Origin: Cerioporus squamosus
Lineage: Eukaryota > Basidiomycota > Agaricomycetes > Polyporales > Polyporaceae
Length of the DNA: 27,691 bases
NCBI GenBank assembly: GCA_022592435.1
Contig: JABYQS010000353.1
Span: forward strand, 1-27,691
Reading direction: 5' to 3'
Shown: positions 12,327-21,971 of the stretch, in pieces
Position numbering within the stretch: position 1 is the first letter of the stretch
How the letters are laid out: every line of letters begins with the position of its first letter
Notes under the pieces: model-generated
Seen by the model: only the letters and a program-made list of their open reading frames with translations
The model's database searches: none
Told to the model about the DNA's origin: nothing
Position numbers and translations under genes: made by a program

Positions 12327-12734
12327 AACTTAGCGCCTGGTACCACATCCGCTAAGTTGACACCTGGAGCAGCACCTAAAGCAACCCAGAATTGTCTCGA
12401 GAGCATCTATCATCAATGCATCGCTCTGTAATGGCAGCTCCAGGACGGACTCAGTGCGAAAATTCGCAAGTTCATCGTGTTCGTCACTGAGAATTACCAA
12501 ATATGGATATAGACGCCGTACTTCTGCCACATTCTGCCCAGCGATGAGCCCGGCAGATATGGCAAATGCCGCTGGCAATTGCCACTGGCGAATTGGCAGC
12601 ATTCTGCCAAGTACATTAGTCAGACGCCTCGGTGAGCGGGGCCGTCTAAGTGCGACTAATGGTGAGCTCCTCGTCTACTGAGAGCATCGTGAAACGTCAT
12701 GAATCGAGTAAGTACCTGCAGTCGGGAGGTTTAG
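12304..12734. other. Upstream region of the orphan gene with palindrome cluster, copy B
   Basis: Copy B of the TGCC/GGCA cluster spans about 12549-12605, with a half-site density of roughly one per 8 bp, including GGCAATTGCC. A minus-strand frame at 12330-12602 starts similarly to the orphan gene (AFAISAGLIAGQN versus AIAISAGSLAQN) but then diverges, so this may be a partial duplication of the gene's 5' end. No other gene is supported. Confidence 0.45.
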
Positions 12735-13290
12735 TGACGGTTTTTGGTAACATTGGAGGCGGCGGAGGCGTTTCGACGGCAGCGAACGATAGCTGCCCGC
12801 ACTCCGTTTACTGAGGGAGCTCATGGCAAGGTTAATGTGGTCAGGTACTAAGTAGTAGAGGCGAACTTGGCCAGCGGAGGCCAGCAGACATGCTCTCGAT
12901 CGGGGTGCTGGATCTCGCTTCGTCAAACGAGATCCCGATCCAACAACGGTTGTCGTCCTCCCTCGTTTTGCAACGTCCACGCCCCAAGTTCCAACTCACC
13001 TTGCAGTTAGACAGTCCATATGTAGGATAGCATGCCTTGCACTGCGTGAAAATCTCGCCAAAGAAGGAGCCATCCGATGATCAGGATGCACCGGGCGCGC
13101 AGAATTCACATATTCCCAGCGCGCCCGGTAGTACATGCTTGCATGTAAGTGGCTTATGTACCTTCCCTCGACCCTACGGCCCTCACCAGTATTTACGTCG
13201 TCTGCATACACAGATGCACTCGTGACGTGCCGGGCGCACCACTAGACTTCCTCTCTGCCGCGTGCCTCGGTGCCAGTGCACTCGATTGAG
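12735..13290 (-). repeat. Dispersed repeat, copy 2 (inverted relative to 3803-4360)
   Basis: The reverse complement of this segment aligns with 3803-4360. The mini-ORF starts at 12824 (minus) and runs to 12675; it begins MSSLSKRSAGSYRSLPSKRL, close to copy 1. Differences include an insertion duplicating GCTGGCCTCC and a short gap after GTTGT. Copy 2 ends about 80 bp from the tyrosinase stop codon. The two copies face each other across about 8.4 kb of genes. Confidence 0.8.
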
Positions 13291-13368
13291 TGCCCCTGCC
13301 CAATCCGAGGCGAGATAAAAACCGAAACGTCTACTCGGAGCACTATCACAACAACGCGGCACGTGAGC

Positions 13369-14983
13369 TCATTCGTAGACATAACACAGATACCCGCCCG
13401 TCGTGTTCATGACGTCCCGAATGGTGATCTTGGGGAACATGCCGTCCGCCGGTATAGTCGAGTCGAGCTGATCCAGGAGGCCATAAGCATCTTTCTGATG
13501 ACTGACGGGGCCAAAGGGCGAGGGGAGGGATGAGAGGCACTCACGGAGAGATCTGGGGCCATGCCGTTGGGCCAGTCGTGCAGCGCCTGGATGGACGTGA
13601 GGTTCTGCACGGAGCCGCCCTTGTATGCCCAGAAGTTCGCGGCGTCGGCGCGCTGCCAGTCGTACCAGACCTTGTCGACCATCTGGAGGAGCACGACAAT
13701 TTAGTCTTAACCCGCGGGGCACTTCACACGACAAACACGGAAATGACTCACAGCGTGGTGGAAGAAGAACATGGGTTCTGTGTGCGCGCATGCGTGTGGG
13801 TCAGCTGAGCGTTCGTCGTAGGCCTACGGTCGAAGGGACAGAACGTACCGTTCGCCGAGAAGGTGGGCTGGGGAATGCAAGGTTGAGGGGTGTTCGAGGG
13901 GCAGTAGCCCGAGAGGTCGCTGTTGGGTGGTCAGAAGGAAGACGGGGTTGGCCTGTGCAGCCACACTTACCCTCCGAGGATGAAGTGCACGCTGGCATGC
14001 GGTCCCTATAGCTAATTATGAGCCTAAGTCCACATCTACAACCTCAACTCGGCATCCCCAGAAACGCACCTCAGGCCGCTCCATGTAAGCCTGGAACCCC
14101 ACGAAGTCGCCGGGAGTCCAGGTCACGAGCTTGCGCACCTCCGCGGGAGTGAATGTCTCGTTCGCGTACTGCGAGAGGTTCGTGAACATCGGGACGGACG
14201 CGAAAGGGAGGAACGGCTGCAGGGTAAAGTTGCGGCGGAGGATGTGCGGGACCGGGTACGCGAGCTCGAGGTGGCGGAAGCCGCCGTCCTGCACCTGGAT
14301 GTCCTTCGCCGGGTCGCCCCACCCGCCGAGGCCGCTGATGGGGTCGGACTCCTTGAAGAGCGGGCTGTTGCGGACGTCGTGGGCATCTGCGGCACGCACG
14401 CCGATGGTTAGCGATTGTCGATGAAGGAGAAGGGGAAGGGGGAAGGGGATAACGGTACTGTCACTGACCGATTGACCAGTCCCAGTAGGGGAACGCGCCA
14501 GTGTAACCGCAGCGCTCCTTCATGGAGGTCTCTACGGCTTGGACGTAGAAACGGTGGAAGGGGTAGAAGAGGCCGGTGTTGTGTATCTGCGCAGTTCGAG
14601 TAAGCCTCGAGGTGGGTCAGTATCGGTTGAGTCCACTCGCCTTGGTGTTGAGGTCCATGTGGACGTAGACCAGGTCATCCCAGTAACTGCCCGAGGTGTT
14701 CACCGGCGGGATGTTAGATACGGAAGGGTCTACGGTGGGGGTAAGAGAGTCGTCGTGTGGAAGGTTGGCGAGACACTTGGAGTACCTGGTCAGCGGCTGC
14801 GTCGAGCTTTAGGATCAGCAAATGACTTACGCTGATCGCAGAAACCCATTGCGCACGTTCAAGCACAGAGAGCTTGCGCCATTCTCGCCTGACGGATGGA
14901 TGTGTACATGTAGCAGCGTGTGCCCCGAGGGAAGAGAGGCCCAGCAAGAAGGCGCTAGCGATGATTGACGATAGGAGACGCAT
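13369..14983 (-). CDS. Short secreted tyrosinase (polyphenol oxidase)
   Basis: Nine exons in phase: 14831-14983, 14641-14775, 14469-14586, 14070-14386, 13971-14005, 13849-13919, 13752-13777, 13545-13682 and 13369-13494 (1119 nt, 372 aa). A signal peptide is clear at residues 1-23 (MRLLSSIIASAFLLGLSSLG). CuA ligands are H90, H98 and H107 (VHMDLNTKIHNTGLFYPFHR); CuB ligands are H244, H248 (PHASVHFILGG) and H284 (MFFFHHAMVDKVW). The enzyme uses a type-3 dicopper centre to hydroxylate monophenols and oxidise diphenols to quinones (melanin or phenolic metabolism), here outside the cell. Several N-glycosylation sequons (NTS, NFT, NLS, NET, NLT, NTT) agree with secretion. It lacks the C-terminal lid domain of large fungal tyrosinases, ending in GGYLCYVYE. 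Intron 2 is a GC-AG intron (AAG/GCGAGT). No frame errors were found. Confidence 0.94.
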
Positions 14984-15048
14984 GGTCGCAAATCTCTGTG
15001 GTAGGTTCGGATTGCACCGTCGGTGGGTATGCGGACTGATCCTGCAGA

Positions 15049-15057
15049 CCTTATACT
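15049..15057 (-). promoter_or_regulatory. TATA box of the tyrosinase gene
   Basis: The minus strand reads AGTATAAGG here, about 70 bp before the tyrosinase ATG at 14983. Position and sequence fit a fungal core promoter. A TATA box agrees with regulated rather than constitutive expression; this is inference. Confidence 0.55.
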
Positions 15058-17178
15058 CCAGGAGCGTCTACGGTTTGAATCGGGGAGATGCGCTCAGGAC
15101 AAGCTCATGTCAAAACTATGTCATGGGACATCCTTGAGGTCGCACAGCGTACTTCAATTCACGCGACGCTCGCGCAACTTGGGGCGCGATGTACGGTAGC
15201 AATGGACGTAAGTGCGCACGCCGGCCAGCCATTGGTGCGCTGAATGCTCTCCGACTATCAGAGAAGAGGGGTTGCGGTTGGATGTCCCCACGAGAAGCTC
15301 GTCAAGATGATAACGAGTTCTGCACCTGATACGTCCTCGCATCCTGACGCATCACTTTCATCAGTACAATTGCCAGTGCGGCCAGAATGCTCGTTTACTC
15401 ACCAGTTAGCGAGCATTCGGGTTCCCCAATTTACCCTCCGGTATCTGCTGGGTATCTGTATGCCCGGTGGAGCCAGGTCTCGCCATTGAGGCTCCGAGGA
15501 AGACACGAGGAGTCGTCCTCAACTCATCGAAGGTTGGACAGAATGGTCAGTGTCTTGTTCCTGCCAATTGACCGATGCTGTCACATTCGGAGTTCCGAAA
15601 GCGATGCATAGCTCGCATCCAGTAGAACACAAGGTTCGCGGAGTATGGATGAGCGTCGGCATGACCCGTATCGAAGCTGTTCCGATTCGCAAATTGAACA
15701 ATCCCGACTAGAAGCGCAAGCAAACGTACGTTCGTCGTTGTCCGACCCTCGGCCGCACGATAACTGGTCTAGGGCCAGGTATGTCGTGTAAGTTGCCGGA
15801 ATCCGACGGGACTAGGGGCTGCTCACGCGTGTTCGGGACCGAGGATCGTGGCGACACGGTGCGCTGTTCCCTACGTCAGTCTCATAGCTGAGCTGTTCAG
15901 GACAAGAGCTGCATACCTTCTGCTTCACTTGGCCTCGCGCGGGCTTCGGGAGCGTGGGTTTCAACCAGACGGACACAAAAGCAACCGTGGCAGTATGACA
16001 CTTGCTGTGCCCACGCCGATGTTCACCTGATAGCCTCCGACGGTCGTCATCAATAGCCCGACTCGCTGCGTATCACTAGTGGCACCTTGGTGGCACCCGC
16101 GCTGGAGCGTCCTTCAAGCTAGCAAACAGACTTGATGTTCTAGACGACCGATACTAGACGCTACCGTGAGTACTCCATCCATTCACCCAGTGTAGTACGT
16201 ACGTGTGTCTGCGCAGGAAGGGATCGATTGTCATCCCGGCTTCCTGTTATGGTCGGCTATGGAGACTACCGACATGGTGGTTGTAGAGGAAGGAGTGATA
16301 GGCGCTTATGCACGGATGGACATTCAACTTGAACCCACTAGCATGCGTGAAGACAACCTCTTTCCCGCTGCCTTCCCTCACGCTAAGACGGGCTCAGCCA
16401 CATAGCGCACTTGTCGCCGCTTCAAACTCAGGGAGGGGAAGATGCAGCTAAAGTGCACTCGCAGTAGGATCGTGAAACCACACCCCGCCCACCACCGAGC
16501 TCATCGCTCGCGGGATGCTCGCCAGGTTGTCAATGCAGATATTCATGCGGACCGGCCATTACATCGGCGAGCAGAATATAAGTGGAACGTGCAACAACTT
16601 GCCTTTGTTGAGCAAAGTTTCGATCGACTGTTGGCTATACGGCTTTCAGCAGTCTATACGTAGTCGGCATATGTACACTCAAAATAAACAGCGCTCTCAC
16701 CTTGGATCTTTATGCCATTCGTGCTCGGTTTCACTGCAAGCTGCTGGTTCGTCTTCGATGTTCTGGCTATCCAACAGTCGTATGGCCAGGCGAATAATCC
16801 GCATAGGGAGGCACTTTGGAGGTCTGAGGAGAACGCCTAGAAGTCCAGAGATTCAGCACAACATTGTCTCGATACCGTCGATACCAGCATGGCTGGAGTG
16901 CGTGAAGACACCAGAATCGCCTGCGTGATTGAAGGATGGAAGCACGCACAAGGTGTTTACTCCCGGCCTCAACAAACTTGCAATAGGAGCCAGGGTCGCA
17001 TTTCCTCACCACAAAGCGGACGGCTGACGTTCTGCGGCAGCCCCGGTACACAGAAGATATGTGGAAAGGATAGACAATTGATAAGATGACACAAATAGAG
17101 CTACAGAGCACTGCTTAACAACATCAGCAATTACGGTACAGTAAGACAACCGCAGGGAGGCACTGACATAACCAACGA
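15058..17178. other. 2.1 kb gene-poor stretch upstream of tyrosinase
   Basis: Lower in GC and richer in stop codons than the flanking genes. Open frames are all short (mostly 60-140 codons), mutually overlapping and without domain motifs. GGTTTGAATCGGG at about 15071 resembles a tRNA B-box, but no cloverleaf can be drawn around it. No repeat copies from elsewhere in the window were recognised. It presumably holds upstream regulatory DNA of the tyrosinase gene and possibly old transposon debris. Confidence 0.35.
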
Positions 17179-18107
17179 TCACTTCTGCTTCTGCTCGAGC
17201 CGCGAGCGCACGACAGCCTCTGCACGATCCCAAACACACTCCCCACCTCGCTTCGCCTCCTCCCACTGCCGCGCCGCCGACTGTGGCGCCAGCTCAGCGA
17301 CGATACGATGCGCGGGTCCGCCAGCAGACACAGCGGCATCGTTCAGAGCGTTCACAGCCCCACCAAAGAACGCCGCGTCCTTCTTCGCCCCGACGATCTG
17401 GATGAGGACGAGCTGCAGCGCGGGCAGCCCGTCCTCGTTGGTCGGAGACTGGAACAGCCGTGCAAGGTGCGGGATGATAGTGGTGGGTGACGTAGATCCC
17501 GATGGGCGGTAGACGACCGCGAGGTGCGTGAGGGCAGGGAGCGCCTGGAGACGCGCCCAACCAGACTCCGGTCCCGCTCCATCGGAGAACCCGAAGGGAC
17601 AGTCAGGCCGACTGCTGTCGAAGGATGTCAGATGTATGCGCAGGTGCGTGACGGTTGGCCCGACCAGAGACGCGTCCCACCCGTCGCGGCATGCGACCCC
17701 GAGGAGGTGCTGCTCGCGGGGCTGGGTGAGGGATTGCAGGGCGGCGACGCCTTGAGACTGTTTGTACGATGGCAGCGAGAAGCCGCACGCGAGGCTCCGC
17801 ACGCCTGCGCATGCGGTGAGCACCCTGTCGATGCTCTGCACGGGTCCGACGGTGAAGATGCCGAGGTTGTGTATGCGCGTGCGGACGAAGTCGGTGGGCT
17901 TGTTCGCGATTGCGGTGAGGAATGCGCGCAGCGAGCGGGCGGAGGAGAGGACGACGTGTTGTAGAGGATGGGGTCCGTCCAGTGTCGTACCGCAGACGAT
18001 ACGAGTGTGAGGTTGCGCGCGGTGGCGCGGTCGGAGTGAGCCGCGTGCTCGAGGATATCCCGGACGAGTTCGACGGGTAGGTTTGAGAATACAAACGGCG
18101 TTGACAT
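17179..18107 (-). CDS. F-box-like protein (single exon, one apparent frameshift)
   Basis: The N-terminal frame from ATG 18107 reads FSNLPVELVRDILEHAA (an F-box helix) and TLVSSAVRHWTDPILYNT. The continuing frame then reads VVLSSARSLRAFLTAI and runs to the stop at 17179. In basidiomycete F-box proteins ILYxTVVLxS is one continuous motif, so a base is missing at about 17957 (TACAACAC-GTCGTC). Adding it makes 930 nt (309 aa), with no intron. The C-terminal part has irregular leucine-rich units (TVTHLRIHLTSF, LQALPALTHLAVVY, LPALQLVLIQIVG). The likely role is a substrate adaptor of an SCF ubiquitin ligase. Because five such losses occur in this window, an assembly error is more likely than a true pseudogene. 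Confidence 0.7.
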
Positions 18108-18997
18108 CGTGGACTCGTACGTGGGTGAATGTGGAGAGTAGCGGTGTCTTGACCAGGTATCGAGGTCTAGTGGGTATAAGACGCAATGGAGGTTCAGGGT
18201 ATACCGGACGTCGAGTCTCGACAAACGTGCTGGGCGGAGATCAATGCAACGAGGAGAGAACAAAGACGCACCGAGGTGAGGGGGCCGTACTTGTATCCTC
18301 CGGTGTGGGTGGCACCATCGTCAAGCGCACCGTGTGGCAGCGGGTGGAGTGGCCTGCACACAGTTTTGGGGTCCTCGGCAGGACACAGGAAGCGTTCGCA
18401 TTCGGATAGATAAAGTTTGCGTCTCTGCGCGCTGTATGCGCCGCACGACATTTGCGGACTTCGAGATGGGCCCCCGAGCACGAGCGCGACGACGGCAGAC
18501 GGCAGACAGCGAGAAGAGATGCTAGGACGACGTCAAGCGACAAAAAGCCGACGTCGAGGCCATGGGCAACGTCGAGAGCAGCGTCGTCCAAGCCGCCCGC
18601 GATGACGTCGCTCCGTGCTGACTCAGCTCCACCCGCTGAATTTCGAGCATTGAATGCTCGGAAAGGAAGGTAACCACAACAGATCTCAGGCGAAATCACT
18701 CCCCCGTTTCTCTGCAGCAGCTCGGCCGTCAAAGAAGGTACGGCGGACGACGCGATGCTGGGAAACACGAGCTCCGAGGCCGGGGGTCCACGCCGCCTGC
18801 GCATGCAGACAACGCGCGAACGTCGGAATATGAACGAAAAAGACGACATGACGACGTTTTTGCCATTGTTACAAGCAGTATTACACTCGCCCTTAACGGC
18901 GGGACATATGGATACACCAATAACGATACGCCGTGCCCCTGGTTGTTGGCAGCGCCCTGATCGTCGTTCCACGTCCTGCAATCCGCCCACGCGATAC
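18108..18997. other. Spacer between the F-box-like gene start and the GLTSCR1-domain gene end
   Basis: About 890 bp. A long minus-strand open frame covers 18241-18990, but its composition (cysteine- and arginine-rich, no domain) and lack of any familiar motif suggest chance. The spacer should contain the promoter of the gene at 18107 and the 3' UTR of the gene ending at 18998. Confidence 0.35.
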
Positions 18998-20829
18998 TCA
19001 CGACGCGGAGATGGGGGATGGAGAAGCAGACTCGGAAGAAGTCGACGGAGTCGAAGCAGCGGCAGCGGTAGCTAGAGCTGAAGAAGTCGCGGCAGGACCC
19101 GTCGTAGGAGGTGATGCAGCAGCGCCATTAGAGCCATTCGCACTCGCTGACGTCGCAGCATTCGTGCTAGTGGACCCGTCGACGTTGACGCCCCTTGACG
19201 TCAACGCGTTCAGAATCAACACCAGACCGCTCATCTGCGCAGACTGCAACAGCGAGAGGTTGATCTCGAGGCTGAGCATGCTCCCGTTCGTCGACCGGAT
19301 TACCGCTGGGGGCTGTGGCTGGCCGGCAGGCGGTAGCGAGGCAGCAGCGACGGGGACGATCCCCAGAGCCGCGAGCGCAGGAAGGGAGTTCACCGGGAGC
19401 TGCACAGGGATCGCCGTGTTGCTGATTGCGGAAGCGGGGGAGGCCTGGGCCTGCTGCACCTGGGCAGAAGCAGCGGATGTAGGCGTGGCTGAAGCGTAAC
19501 CCGCGGGCGGATTGTAAGTTGTGGTGGGTGTAGCTGGCGTTTGGGGGACACTGCCGTACGGTGCGGTTGTGGTTGGAGTATAGGAGCTATACGCATGGGG
19601 GTTGTACGAGTACTGCGTCGATGGGTACTGCGAGTACGAATACGAGTATGGTGGTCGGTAAGGAGGCATGAAGGTCGCTGTCGTCGGTGTGGAGGTAGCC
19701 GAGGACGAATAGTAGCTAGATGCATTACTAGTCCGCACAGTCGGCGTCGGTTTCGGGGCAGGGGTGGATGGTGGCGGGGCGGCTGCACGCTTTTCGCGCT
19801 CGATTTTGTCAAGTTCAGCTCGTGCTGCCTTCAGCTCTGCGTTCAGGGCGGCCGTTTCTGCTCGCTCCGCCTCCAGGACGGCTTGCGCGAGGACATAACC
19901 CTGATCGTCTGGGGAAGCCCTCTGATAACGGACATGAACACCACGGCGAGGCTGCGAAAGAACGTCGTACGCACCTTGCCGGTATTGACTCGCGCCTTCG
20001 TGAAACGTCGTTCGAGAGCTCTCTTCCGTTTCCAGCAATCGAGCGCAAATTTCGTATCTGACGTTTAAGTGTTATGATGCTCCGGAGCATAGCACATACA
20101 ATGGATGAGACATACCAGCGATTCCTCCCTAAGCAGATCTTCTTCAGTGGCCTTTCGTTTGCCCTTGCGAGAAGGGAGCGGAGTCCCGTGCTGGATGAGG
20201 ATGTCCAGGTCTTCCTTGGGCTGCTGGAAGACATGATACGGCAGCAAGCGATTCACGACATCGAGCTCGTCAGTGAACGGGTTGTCCACGTCAGGATAGA
20301 GAGCAGCGCGCTGATCCTCCACAAGCCTAGCGGCTATCCTACAGCACAGCGAGGAAAAAAAAGCGTTCAGCCTCGCACCGAGACCCATGGCCGACACAAT
20401 CGCACACGCGCACCTAGAAGCAGTCTGCACCATCGCATCCAGTTCATCTTCGCTCCGCCCATGCCTCTTGCCAAGTGCGATCGTCCGCGTCTTGACCGCG
20501 TCCAGATCAGCCACCACGCCCTCCTTCGTGTCCCGCGGCTCCTCCTTCACCGGCCTCGTCTCGCCACTGATTCCGTTCACCACAGAGCCATTCACGCTCC
20601 CTGCCGGGTCCACGCTGTTCTCCCTCGCATCCGTCGCGGCCGAAACCGATCGCACAACCGGGGTAGGGGGTGCAGTGGTCGGCGCTGTGGTCAGGACGGG
20701 CGTCGCGGGATAGGAGTAATCGGGGGCATCCTGGATGCGCCGGAGCGTCGTGGAGACCGCAGGAGACTGTCTGGAGGCGGCAGGAAAGGAGGAATACGCA
20801 TGCGAGCTGGGACCTGCGATGCTCGACAT
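18998..20829 (-). CDS. GLTSCR1 (BICRA)-domain protein, putative SWI/SNF-associated subunit
   Basis: Four exons: 20414-20829, about 20116-20338, 19975-20057 and 18998-19921. The diagnostic block is NPFTDELDVVNRLLPYHVFQ (about residues 158-177), the core of the GLTSCR1 domain that in animals defines BICRA/BICRAL of non-canonical BAF complexes. After it come FALDCWKRKRALERRFTKAR and a coiled coil (LEAERAETAALNAELKAARA). The C-terminal half is low complexity, with Y/S/P-rich SYSYSQYPSTQYSYNP and T/A/S-rich tracts typical of transcription cofactors. At exon 2/3 the 58-nt intron (CTG/GTATGT) is out of phase by one base. Reading GAGGAAATCGCTG instead of GAGGAATCGCTG would give EEIADTKFALDC in frame, so an A was probably lost. 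A 42-nt intron (20058-20099) is the in-phase alternative. Length is about 550 aa. Confidence 0.83.
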
Positions 20830-20864
20830 CCTGCCCTCAGCGGTTTTGTTTGTTTTGTCGCGTT

Positions 20865-20942
20865 GACGCTGTCACGCTTGCCTTCGCAGGGCGTGACGGG
20901 GTGGCGTGACCGATTGCACCGTCACGCGGAAATCTCACGCAG
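20865..20942. promoter_or_regulatory. GTCACGC/GCGTGAC motif cluster upstream of the GLTSCR1-domain gene
   Basis: Within 75 bp there are GTCACGC at 20871-20877, GCGTGAC at 20891-20897, GCGTGAC at 20904-20910 and GTCACGC at 20921-20927, plus the partial match CTCACGC at 20934-20940. They alternate in orientation and lie 40-110 bp before the ATG at 20829. This looks like a repeated factor-binding site, possibly bZIP-like (TGACG core). Confidence 0.5.
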
Positions 20943-21971
20943 GGGTTTAGGGCCGGCCCGGAACATCCGGGCTGCTGGAATATGTAATGGCAGGAAGGGA
21001 ACCCGGGGCAGAGGTTTTGTTCGGCATTGTGACAGCTCAGTAGGCTCTGTCGCGCGTGCAATGCAGAGCGCGAGTGGTCCTGGGCCGGCGGTGTGGCACT
21101 TGGTATGAACGGCGGTGGCTGAAGCTCCGTGCTTCTGCAATATGCAGTTCAACCGCTGGTACTGTTGCATAGCACCCGGCGTGCACAATACAGATGTCCT
21201 TGCAAGGTTACAGTTCAATCTACAGAGCTCCACGACGGAAGTTCACGGCTTGCTCGGAGGTTGCGGTTCTGAGGCGAGGTCGTGGAGTCCGAGGCGCGCC
21301 ATGGGAAGCTACTTGCTCTACAGTTAGTTTACGTCGAGCAACCTGCACATTCGTCAAAGGATTTCCCGCAGTTCGAAGCTGACTTAAAGACGTCGGTCTT
21401 GAGCTTAAGCTTCGCCAGTCGCCTATGATGTCAGCCAAGGGAATAGTCCAATGGCGAACCCTGGAATATGTCGAGGTGCGCAAGGGTGCGCATACCGGTG
21501 TTCTGTTAATCCCCGCTGTAGTCGGGCTTCTGTGCGGGGGCCGTCTGTTGTCGAGATGCTGGTATACGCATGAAACGTGCCGGGGTCGAGAGGTGACATG
21601 GACAGATCCACGAGGTGTATTACCAGTACGTTTCGCCAAGGTATCGGCTGCACTGTGTGCTGCAGGAAGGGCGAGCTGCGAAAGGACATACGATGATCAG
21701 ACCGGTGTTCATCGAGGACGTTCAGAGAGCAGCAGCTGCAAGACTTACATAGACGGTTAGTCGCGAAGGATACTTACCGGGAGTACTTCCGGTGCGCCTG
21801 GGCCCTGCAAAACAGACTCACGGATACACTCACGGACTATCCTTTGCCAGTAGACGGCATGTTTGATGATGACGATGTACAGCTGGGCAGGTACCGCCCC
21901 GTCCCTGATTGCTCCACGATTACAACAGTATATCGCTACATTGAAACTTACTGAATTCCATCCCGGGGTAG
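20943..21971. other. Spacer between CDC23 3' end and the GLTSCR1-domain gene
   Basis: About 1 kb with only short frames on either strand and no domain signal. It holds the far promoter of the gene starting at 20829 and the 3' UTR of CDC23. Nothing else recognised. Confidence 0.35.

Noticed and set aside
15065..15090. tRNA-like B-box GGTTTGAATCGGG
   Set aside because: No matching acceptor stem, D-arm or anticodon arm can be drawn around it.
17179..18107. Calling the F-box-like gene a pseudogene
   Set aside because: A single missing base in an otherwise intact frame, in a window where essential U2AF1 shows the same defect, is better explained by assembly error.
18241..18990. 249-codon minus-strand open frame between two genes
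   Set aside because: No motif, odd cysteine/arginine content, no supporting exon structure; probably chance openness in GC-rich DNA.
18933..19499. 188-codon plus-strand open frame
   Set aside because: Opposite the low-complexity A/S/T-rich C-terminus of the GLTSCR1-domain gene; its alanine- and glutamate-rich composition mirrors that repeat.
20074..21108. 344-codon plus-strand open frame
   Set aside because: Antisense to the GLTSCR1-domain gene and its promoter; arginine-rich with no domain, as expected for a shadow frame.
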